In this document: positions 56,249-64,000 of the stretch, one piece after another | How positions within the stretch are numbered: position 1 is the first letter of the stretch | How the letters are laid out: each line of letters begins with the position of its first letter | NCBI GenBank assembly: GCA_021234155.1 | Contig: JAJEKV010000212.1 | Span: forward strand, 680,001-744,000 | Direction: 5' to 3' | Length of the DNA stretch: 64,000 bases | From: Isoetes taiwanensis | Lineage: Eukaryota > Streptophyta > Lycopodiopsida > Isoetales > Isoetaceae | Position numbers and translations under genes: made by a program | Notes under the pieces: generated by a model | What the model saw: only the letters and a program-made list of their open reading frames with translations | What the model was told of the DNA's origin: nothing | Databases searched by the model: none

Positions 56249-56677
56249 CTAGCTCTTATACCATGTTTGAGGCCACCATTTGCCATTGAGTCTCCCCACC
56301 CGGGTGGTATCCACTTTAGAACATGGCACACTCGGGGTCGCGCGTTTCCGGCACACCGGGATGAAGAAGGGTAGCAAAAGTGCGGGGGAGGGGAGTAAAT
56401 GGGGGAGTGACCCAGAACCCCGGAGGGGGAACATGTGTCCCTTGAGGGGCTTCCTCCCGTGGTGTCGCCTCTTTGGCCACATGCACATGTTTTCTGTCAT
56501 TGCCCTCGGAGGCATTTTGATCATTGACGTTTGCCTGGCTTGGTTTGATCACTTCTTCTAGTTCCACATTTGGGAACATCCTCCTTATTTCCCATCCATT
56601 TAATAGCTTGAGTAAAAACTTAAAGCAACACATACCACTTTTCACACTCACTCCTTTGGGGATCTGCGTGTTGGCTG
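56249..56677 (-). pseudogene. LINE C ORF1, C-terminal remnant
   Basis: The minus frame begins within ORF1 at the LINE 5' truncation point and reads IPKGVSVKSGMCCFKFLLKL then WEIRRMFPNVELEE, collinear with LINE D 1,430-1,520, followed by an acidic/Pro-rich tail ending near 56,316. The N-terminal part was never copied (5' truncation). Confidence 0.7.
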
Positions 56678-56687
56678 TAGAACTAGT

Positions 56688-59600
56688 AGAAACTACACTT
56701 CAAGAGGAAATATTCTCATTGCTTACCGAAACCAACTTTGCAAAGTGCAATGGTCTTAGTGACAAAAATATGTGACCAAATTTTCGTCACATTTGTGTCA
56801 AAAAGGGACATGAATTTGCCTGACATTGTTCCCGCCCAAACCAATGCCACCTAACAACTAACAAAAATCAAGAAAAAAAATTGTCTACAACGAGCACCTC
56901 TCTTACCTAAAAACATACGAAGGCCGCCTCCAGTGTCCTGATAGAAGCCCTGCCGGAAGAGAATGAAGAGCTTTTGGTGGAAGAGTTAGGTATCAAACGG
57001 CCCTTTGGTTTCTTTTTTTTGGCAACTTTTTCTTAGAACGGTGAACTGGCATTACATTTTTCTTGTTCATGCAAAACTAGAGCACAGGAGCTAAGAAGAA
57101 TCAGGAGGGACCAACTCTTGCATCAAGTATGTTAATCTTCAGAAGACTCTAGTACCTTAGATTTTGCATTTGAAAAATGGCAGAGCAAGCTTCTGAAATG
57201 GCAGAGCAATTCGAAGATCTAATAGATTCTAGAGCTTCCATGCTTTATTTACGGTGCTTACTTTGTTAAAGGTAGACATACCATTACTCTATCTCAAATT
57301 CTGCTATGATTCAATGCGTTTTTATTGCTCTCTCACGTAGAGACACATTTTCCAAAAAGACATTTTGTATGCAGACCGTACTAAGTTAGATTGTTATTTC
57401 TACTGTGCTGTCCTCTTGCATCATCTCCATATGCCTAAATGTTGCAATTGATTTTGATGAAATATGGCAGGAAGTTCTATTTGGTATAATTTTATTGCAG
57501 CTCGAATAAGGCTATGATTCAATGTGTTTTCAGTGTAGGTGATTTGCTCATTAAGACAGGAATCTGGGCGAATTTCCTTTCAGAAAAGGAGATATGCTAA
57601 AAACATTCACTGTAATTTAATGCCATAATAATATATAAACGGGCCAGATGATGCCAAGTATCAAAACATTATTGGATCCATTGAGACTGCAAGGAACAAC
57701 AGATGGACACTAATGAAGTGTAACCGGAAGCAGATAAAAGCAGAGAAGTTGTAACCGGAAGTTGAAAAAAGCAGAGACTCGGCTTATTCAACTTAATTCG
57801 GCTATGACTCAGCAAAGCAAGGCAAGATGACAGACCAAAGAGGACAGATCCCAATTGACTTGTTTTTTGGCAAAAATTTCGCTATAAGAATCAATGTCCA
57901 GATTTAAAAGCTTGTCACAAAGTTTTAATTCTAATACCTCTCAATCTTCCTCTTCCGGAACAAGAGAGGCAAATGCAATTTCTGGCGGATGGCCACATAG
58001 TTGGATACAAGTTGAAAAAAATAAGCAAATTTTGTCTAAGATTTTTGGGCCAGATCAGTACCCTGCCAATGCTAGCAATACAATTATGACTAGAAATCAC
58101 ACACACTGGTAGAAATTCTTGATTCTAATGGCAATGTGGTCAGATTGCCTGATTAATAATCTTATTACGGAGAAGTCTGATCTTAATACTGAGAAGCCAA
58201 AATGAGGCACTACAGAAATATGGCGGATTATTAATCTGACACAAGAATGCTCATCCTGTACATCTGCACTTGGTTAGACTTAGAATGCTTAACAGACAAG
58301 CATTTGATGCTACAAAATATCAGAGTTTTGAGGCTCTTTACTCTACTGATATTGCGAGGTTTAACCATCAACATCAGCCTGGTATAGGCGTGGTTGTTCT
58401 CATCGCTGACCTATGCTTTATCCTGCATTACAATTTAATTCCCCTAAGCATGGTAATATCTCACATTTGTTCAACAAAGATCTAATAGATTTTAGAGCTT
58501 CCATGCTTTGTTGAACAGGTAGGCATGGCTACTTTTCTAACATTGGCAGATGAAGCTCATTTGCAGCATTTGACAAACCACTAATTCTTCACCCACAGGG
58601 CCAAATCTGAATAACACTGTAGTAGCACAAACTGGATGTATTATGCATATGCGCATTGCACTTGACAGGTGGATTATAGTGCTTATTGATATAGCGAGCA
58701 AAATTCATTTCCTGTGATACCTGCTTCTGCATAATCTGTATGTTTCTCATTTGATTATAAGGCAGACTGGTGCACTTCACATGTGACTTATTCATGCTCT
58801 TCAGTTTTCTATTGATTACCGCAGCGATTCTTTTTAATACTACACTGATTTTACCTAGTTAATCAGAATGTTGTTTTGCTTGTAGGTCTCTGTGACCTGC
58901 CATTGAGGATTCGTTTGGGAAATCAAAGGATCAAAGCCCTGTTGTATTAGGGTAAGTACTTGTGCTTTCAATCCTGTATGTTGTTTGTAGTGTAGAAGAG
59001 AGTCTGCACCTAATCTCATGTGCACAATTCGGAGCCGTAATTAATATACTCCTCTGTGCTGCTTTTGTCTAAAAGTTAGAAATTCATCCTCAAGTAGATA
59101 ATAGATTTATTTTCCCCTTATGCCTACCTTACATGGCAATCTCTTGCACGCTGTCATTTTGCTCTTCTCCCTCGTCATTTTCAATTCCTTTATTAGGTTG
59201 TAGTAGAACATTTTCATACAATCTTTTAACCACATCCATTTAGTGTGCTGACAGATTATTTATCCAACTCCTTCCTCAAAACATTCCTTTGCAAACTTTG
59301 TCAAGTGTATTTGAACAATTTAGAGAGACCAAAATTCTGCCTTATGTGCATCAATCATAGTTCTAAAAGTCATGAGATGATTAATGTAGTTTTCTTCTGG
59401 CAGAAATCTTGCCAGTCCTTTGGCTCTGATCCCGCTTTTGCTTTCTCAATTTACTCTAAAATATTGGCAAACAACATGAACAAGAGCTACAAATTTATCA
59501 GAAATGAGATCCGTACTAGCTTTTCTTTCTTGCTTTGCAGAAATTGCTTTTTCAGAACTCTTTAGTTATGCATGCTCTAGATACGTCAACTGCCCTTTCA

Positions 59601-60270
59601 TGAGAACCTGGGTCATTTCATTCGTCTGCCGGATACTTCCCATGTATAGCTAGCTACAGAAAAGCTGAAAAAGAAAAAGTGGAACTCTGTTAGCCCCAAT
59701 ATATTATGCACCTAGAGGTTACAAATTTAATTAAATCAATCTTTGTCTTTTATAAATGTAACTTGTAAGTACACACTTGGAAAAATTCACATATTTTTTA
59801 ATTTGCAGTCACTCTATCTGAAATTCAAATTATTGGGCTTTGAAGGTGAATTAATTTGGTCTTGCTCCTATTGCCTAGGACTTTGCATAGAACCATCTAC
59901 AGAACTTTGAAGAGGCGTTAACTCCTCTTGTAGCACATGGCGCAGGATGAAGAGACTGTGCATGTAGGTTTGTTATTATTATCTTTTTCCTATGTAGTTG
60001 GATATGTCTGGATCATCAAGCAGCGAAAGATCAAGCAATAGATCTGGCACTGGAAGTGAAGGTAGTACATCTAGTACTGACAATGAGGACATTGAAATTA
60101 ATAGTGTTTAACCAAACATCTTTATTATTTCATTTGTCATAAACTTCTCTGTAAACAATTCATGTCCCGTGAGACGTCTTGAGCATGATGAATTGCTTTT
60201 ATGTTTTCAAAATAAACAAAAGTAAGAGATAATGCATGTGGCACCATAGCAACAAAAATATGACAATAAA
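56688..60270. other. Non-coding interval with two minor ORFs
   Basis: No recognisable gene. A Ser-rich frame at 57,894-58,112 (MSRFKSLSQSFNSNTSQSSS...) and a short one at 60,006-60,113 are noted. GATCTAATAGATT(C/T)TAGAGC occurs twice (57,218 and 58,481), a dispersed repeat of about 35 bp. Confidence 0.5.
60006..60113 (+). other. Short Ser-rich ORF, possible terminal exon
   Basis: ATG at 60,006 gives MSGSSSSERSSNRSGTGSEG and an acidic end DNEDIEINSV, 35 residues, then stop. The Ser-rich start and acidic end recall the U family but there is no alignable core. It lies just left of the CACTA-like repeats. Confidence 0.3.
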
Positions 60271-60419
60271 AATGAGTGTTCAAGTGGCCAAAACAGAAGA
60301 TGCTGGCACCCGGTTTCTATGGAAGAGTGCTGCAAGTCAAAAGCAGAAGGTGGACTTGGAACTATTAATATCAGAAAGCAAGGATTGGACTTGGAACTAT
60401 TAATATCAGAAAGCAAGGA

Positions 60420-61454
60420 TTGGCTTTGGCAGCAAAATATTTTCATAAAGCCTCTTATGATAAGATTAAGCACCCCATCTCTATACTGATCAGGCATTAC
60501 ATTAGTAAGTGCCACCCTTATGGTTGGAGAAACCTAAAGATGGACCTGCCCCACTCTATTTTTTTTTCATTCTCTGTTCCAGCCACCACTCCAAGTCTTA
60601 TTAAAAAGTGGATAAAGGCTTGGCTTGAAATTAGACAGATGTACAGTTGGGAAAAGGGTTTATCCATGGATCAATCCATTTTCTGGAATCCCGCTCTCAT
60701 CTTGGATAATCCTGACATTTGCCTAGCCTGTCATTTCCTTGATCAAGCGAAACTTTGGAAGCAAAAAGGGATCACCATGATCAGAGATCTCTATGATAAT
60801 AATGGGATTATTTTATTTCAAAACTCAGTCCTTGCAGGGGAAGGTCAGCAAACACAGTTGCTTTATGAAGCCATTATATATACAGTGGTGAATGGTAGAT
60901 GGTCCCACTCCCCAGACTCTTGGAAGCACAATGGTGTAATCGGCTACAAAGTCAATTCTGCCTACAAATTTCTCATGAGAAATCAAACTGTTACCATTCA
61001 CCTTAAATGGGGAGTTTTCTCGGACACAGCTAGACGGAACCTCAAATTTATGTGGAGCAGCCCAATTAATCCGAAAATCAAAGCCTTCATGTGGCAGCTC
61101 TGGCACAAGGGACTGGCTACTAATTGTAAGAGATTTAAGCTTTCTATGACTAATTCTGATATTTGTGACAGATGTCTTGCCCACAAGGAAGATGAAAACC
61201 ATCTATTCAGTCCCGCCTATGGTGCGAATGGGTTCGAGGCGGCCTCTCGAGATCCCGGGCCAAAATCTAGTTACCCTGAATCGAAGGAGTTCTTCATGCC
61301 TAACAACCCTATGGACTGGAGGATATATATCCTCCTGTGGAGAATTTGGAAAGGGAGAAACTCCTTTATCTTTGATTTTGAAATTATTCCCCCGGAAGGG
61401 ATTTTAAAACAGGTATTGTATGATATCAATTGGATCCTTAGTGTTAATGTATGA
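60420..61454 (+). pseudogene. LINE B ORF2 C-terminal part (zf-RVT), 344-codon open frame
   Basis: Paralogous to the LINE A C-terminus: ISILIRHYISKCHPYGWRNL, INSAYKF/VNSAYKFLMRNQTVTIHLKW, SSPINPKIKAFMWQLWHKGL and DICDRCLAHKEDENHLF, the zf-RVT motif with its Cys and His. No endonuclease or reverse transcriptase core, so it has no activity despite the long open frame; the openness suggests a fairly young insertion. A 35-bp tandem duplication occurs just upstream at about 60,348-60,420. Confidence 0.85.
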
Positions 61455-61520
61455 GTCTTTTATTGCTGCAGATACTCTGTTCCTGATGGCTAGGAGGCTC
61501 AAATGGAAAAGGAACAAAGC

Positions 61521-62176
61521 CGAGCACGAAAAGGAATGGATCAAATTCTTCGGCCCAGTTGATACCTCTGCACATGTCGAGGCCATATGCTTTTGTGGTT
61601 GCTGATATGACCAAAATTACAACATTCGAAGAGATCTGATGCCAAAGACGCCAAAGGAAGGTTTAACATGGCCAAGGCGGACAACTGTAGATGCACCTAT
61701 TGCACCTTCCATCTGATCATGAAGGGGAAAGCAAGGAAAAGGACAAATATGCACCTCAAAGGAATTCACTAGTTTCTTTCTGTTACTGTTCAAAAGAGAC
61801 AATGCTTTTTTCAGAAACTTAATTCTCTAAAAGTTTCTAATTCTCGAGCACGAAAAGGAATGGATCAAATTCTTCGGCCCAGTTGATACATCTGCACATG
61901 TCGAGGCCATATGCTTTTGTGGTTGCTGCTGTGACCAAAATTACAACATTCGAAGAGATCTGATATGCGAGGCCAAAGACGCCAAAGGAAGGTTTAACAT
62001 GGCCAAGGCGGACACAACTGTAGATGCACCTATTGCACCTCCCATCTGATCATGAAGGGGAAAGCAAGGAAAAGGACAAATATGCACCTCAAAGGAATTC
62101 ACTAGTTTCTTTCTGTTACTGTTCAAAAGAGACAATGCTTTTTCAGAAACTTAATTCTCTAAAAGTTTCTAATTCT
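61521..62176. repeat. 324-bp tandem duplication in LINE B 3' region
   Basis: A unit starting CGAGCACGAAAAGGAATGGA is present at 61,521-61,844 and 61,845-62,176 with a handful of small indels. The corresponding minus frames (61,617-61,802 and 61,941-62,135) are nearly identical only because of this. Confidence 0.92.
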
Positions 62177-62270
62177 GATATAGGGTTACACTTCCCTTGA
62201 AAAAAGTCTTTTTGTATATTTAACCTATACTTAATATAAATAGATGCCTCCAATAAAAAAAAAAAAAAAA

Positions 62271-63021
62271 TCAGTGTTCAAATTTTTGACAAAAGTATTG
62301 ACTATAACGATGTAAAAAAAGAAACAAATAAATGATATAAAATTGACAAAAAAAAAAGGTTCAAAATAAATTGAAAATGACACAACCTATGCCAAACAGA
62401 TGACAATAATGCGTCAAAAAAAATGATTTAAAATATGACAAAAATGTGACTAGCAATTGCCAAAAAAAGTGACAAACACGTTAATAGATGACAAAAATTT
62501 GCCAAAATAACACAAAATATGCCCAAATAGGTGACAAAAAATTGCCTAAAAAGTGACAAACATGACCTAAAATATGACTCCAAATACAACTCCAAATACT
62601 ATAGTGTCAATACAACTCCAAATACTGTAGTGTCAATACAACTCCAAATATGACAAAATAGATACTAAAGGATTGCCAAAAAAGTGCCAAGAGATGGTCT
62701 AAAATATGACACCAGAGGTGCCAAAGAATTGTCAAAACAAATGACAAGAAATGATCTAAAATATGACACTATAGATGACAATAAATTGCCAAAAAACAAC
62801 CGAAAATATGACAATATAGATGTCAAAGAATTGCCCAAAAAAGTGATAAAAGATGACAAATAATTATCAAAAATTTGCCAAAAAAAGTGTCAAAAAACTG
62901 ACAATGTATCGTCACCAATTTTTTACATTTTTATGGTCACATTTTTGTCAGTTCTCTAAAATTTACAATAGTGTACAAAGTGACAAAAAAACTGACAATA
63001 AACGCCTGTTCTCTTGTAGTG
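62271..63021. mobile_element. 3' end of CACTA element B
   Basis: Dense TGACAAAAA/TTGCCAAAAAA repeats in various arrangements, ending in a terminal repeat whose complement begins CACTACAAGAGAACAGGCG (end 63,021). Same terminal-repeat class as 19,009. To the left it is interrupted by LINE B; similar AACAAAAATATGACAATAAA occurs at 60,250-60,270 on the other side. No 5' terminal repeat and no transposase seen. Confidence 0.8.
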
Positions 63022-63169
63022 CCAGGAGAGGCCAATCAGGCGGTTGAATAGAAGGCTGGACAGGAGGGGAAGGTTATGCCCCAACAACTGCACTGAGGTG
63101 GTTATGACGACAACGAGGTTGCTAATTCAGGCAGAAGAACACGTTGTGGTATTGGGATAGGAGCGGGAC

Positions 63170-63328
63170 ATGTACAAAGAGATGGTGGACAGATTGGAGG
63201 AACGTTTGGATAGGGTGATTGCTGGCTTGAAGAGAAGAGATGAAGACGAAGACGAAGACGAAGACGAGGACGAAGCTGATGATGATGGTGAAGATAATGA
63301 AGAAGAGCTCGCACTGGAGCAACAATGA
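63170..63328 (+). CDS. U6: short coiled-coil/acidic ORF (52 aa)
   Basis: MYKEMVDRLEERLDRVIAGL followed by KRRDEDEDED... and a Glu/Asp-rich end, stop at 63,328. An amphipathic helix comparable to MVMKRLKEIHDEN of U2/U3 is followed by an acidic tail encoded by a (GAAGAC)n repeat (63,239-63,270). An in-frame stop lies just upstream (63,158), so either this is the full gene or a frameshift separates an N-terminal part. It is followed by AT-rich DNA and hairpin arms i and j, the order seen for U2, U3 and U5. The CACTA B end lies 150 bp upstream. Function unknown. Confidence 0.45.
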   Translation: MYKEMVDRLEERLDRVIAGLKRRDEDEDEDEDEDEADDDGEDNEEELALEQQ

Positions 63329-63413
63329 GTCGTTGTATTTTGTTTTTCAATGTAACATTTTTCACAACTTTAATCAAAAGTAATTTTTTTCTTTATTATT
63401 ATCTTGTAAAGCT

Positions 63414-63427
63414 TCACACGACGCGAA
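63414..63427. repeat. Hairpin arm i (TCACACGACGCGAA)
   Basis: Exact consensus arm, 86 bp after the U6 stop codon. A complementary arm CTGCGATCGTGTGA is at 63,538-63,551. Confidence 0.75.
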
Positions 63428-63486
63428 GCCACATAAATGCAAGCAATAGCGAACTTCCTTCATTGCTACAGGTATGATCCAAATAA

Positions 63487-63551
63487 GATCACAAGACGCG
63501 GGCTTCTGATTTTGTGGAAACAAGGTTGAGGCAAGTACTGCGATCGTGTGA
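63487..63551. repeat. Hairpin j (GATCACAAGACGCGG / CTGCGATCGTGTGA)
   Basis: A second left arm at 63,487-63,501 shares the right arm at 63,538-63,551 with arm i, so alternative pairings are possible. Confidence 0.65.
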
Positions 63552-63559
63552 ACATGCTA

Positions 63560-64000
63560 CACATTATAAGTATACTTTACCCGATTCTTTGTCTCTTAGA
63601 TCTCCACCGTTGCGATGCTAGTGGGGCCATACAATTTTCCCAAGCAACTTTCGATTTTCTCTCAAACATTATGCCAATGGTGTTTACGACGGGTTGCTCC
63701 TTAAAGCGACCTTCTTTGTCGATTTAGCCATCGCCTTCTATAAAACCACTCATTATCATCGTCTTAGGGGGTTGGTTCCCACATTTCCACCCCTCTTTTG
63801 AGTGTTACGATGAAAGGCTATTTTAGCTTGTTTATGCGACTTCTCCATGCCTTGTGCACTCCACCTTTGCTAGGCTTCCATACTTCCTAAAAAAAAACCA
63901 AGGTGCATGAGCCCAAAAAGATGTGCAAGTAGTGTGTGACTTCACTCTCTCCCCATGCGTCTATGAAAGCCCTAATAAATTTGTTATTAGCTTGCATGAA
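63560..64000. other. No feature supported
   Basis: The last 440 bp show no recognisable coding, repeat or terminal structure. Confidence 0.5.

Larger units (their letters stand above)
49032..56677 (-). mobile_element. LINE retrotransposon copy C, family 2, 5'-truncated, split by Helitron 2
   Basis: The poly(A) tail is the T24 run at 49,032-49,055; the 5' end is truncated at about 56,677 within ORF1. TAGAACTAGT is found at both borders (49,023-49,032 and 56,678-56,687), a 10-bp target duplication. Protein order on the minus strand: ORF1 end (56.67-56.25 kb), endonuclease (55.84-55.45), reverse transcriptase (54.5-53.5), C-terminal region (53.2-52.6). Without Helitron 2 the copy is about 4.8 kb. 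Homologous to LINE D at 1-3.2 kb. Frameshifts throughout. Confidence 0.88.
60284..62270 (+). mobile_element. LINE retrotransposon copy B, family 1, 5'-truncated
   Basis: Only the last part of ORF2 and the 3' UTR were copied. The flanks AATGAGTGTTCAA (60,271-60,283) and AATCAGTGTTCAA (62,269-62,281) form a 13-bp target duplication with one mismatch. The tail is AATAAAAAAA..., as in LINE A. Homology to LINE A begins exactly at the left border (GTGGCC-AAAACAGAAGA versus LINE A at about 42,180). The 3' UTR contains a 324-bp tandem duplication. The insertion lies within CACTA-type subterminal repeats. Confidence 0.88.

Noticed and set aside
58104-58121. CACTGGTAGAAATTCTTG as a CACTA-type terminus
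   Set aside because: Single occurrence with no inverted partner, no subterminal repeats and no match to the 63,021 or 19,009 termini.
58475-58520. Second copy of GATCTAATAGATT as a transposon end pair with 57,218
   Set aside because: The two are in direct orientation, about 35 bp long, with no target duplication or terminal structure.
60420-61454. Host gene of 344 codons
   Set aside because: Clearly paralogous to the LINE A ORF2 C-terminus, flanked by a target duplication and poly(A) tail.
61617-62135. Two conserved minus-strand 60-residue proteins
   Set aside because: Their similarity is fully explained by the 324-bp tandem DNA duplication.
1-64000. CRISPR arrays, bacterial operons, rRNA or tRNA genes
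   Set aside because: No regularly spaced direct repeats with unique spacers, no ribosomal or tRNA-like sequence was recognised by eye, and the gene content is that of a plant nucleus.

Overview
The window is repeat-rich nuclear DNA of a flowering plant. Evidence: a spliced TNP2 (CACTA) transposase, DUF4283-type L1 LINEs, Helitrons carrying fragments of plant genes (callose synthase, class I HSP20), and scraps of plant RabC GTPase, CBM20, PPR and histone H3-like genes. Clade cannot be fixed from sequence alone. There is no bacterial or organellar character. I see no intact housekeeping gene; the only nearly intact multi-exon gene is the TNP2 transposase at 12.2-15.7 kb.

Layout. 1-3.2 kb: minus-strand LINE (copy D). 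3.2-8.6 kb: mostly non-coding, with short tandem duplications and an unidentified GC-rich block (7.65-8.44 kb). 8,607-11,964: Helitron 1, carrying callose-synthase and HSP20 fragments. 12.2-16.5 kb: CACTA/TNP2 element with its 3' terminal repeat. 16.5-18.4 kb: unresolved. 18.42-19.01 kb: 3' end of a second CACTA. 19.0-30.4 kb: a leftward-transcribed array of small coiled-coil genes or pseudogenes (called the U family here), separated by short hairpins with arms close to TCACACGACGCGAA and split by Helitron 3 (22,640-28,431, minus strand). 30.4-36.8 kb: gene remnants, namely RabC, a histone H3/CENH3-like pseudogene, a CBM20 exon and a PPR piece. 36.7-43.9 kb: LINE A, near full length but decayed. 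45.65-46.11 kb: long inverted-repeat (foldback) element. 49.03-56.68 kb: minus-strand LINE C with Helitron 2 (49,078-51,889) inserted in its 3' UTR. 60.28-62.27 kb: truncated LINE B, inside or beside a CACTA end that terminates at 63,021. 63.0-63.6 kb: a plus-strand U-like gene and two more hairpin arms.

How it fits together. Most structure is nested transposition that can be read at base level. Helitron 1 and 2 share TC-start and hairpin-CTAG ends. Helitron 3 can be excised on paper: joining base 22,639 to 28,432 restores the promoter-upstream sequence of its paralogous neighbour U3. LINE C has a 10-bp target duplication and LINE B a 13-bp one. The least explained component is the U family with its hairpins: several diverged units sharing TATA box, 5' leader, coiled-coil coding pattern, AT-rich 3' block and hairpins.
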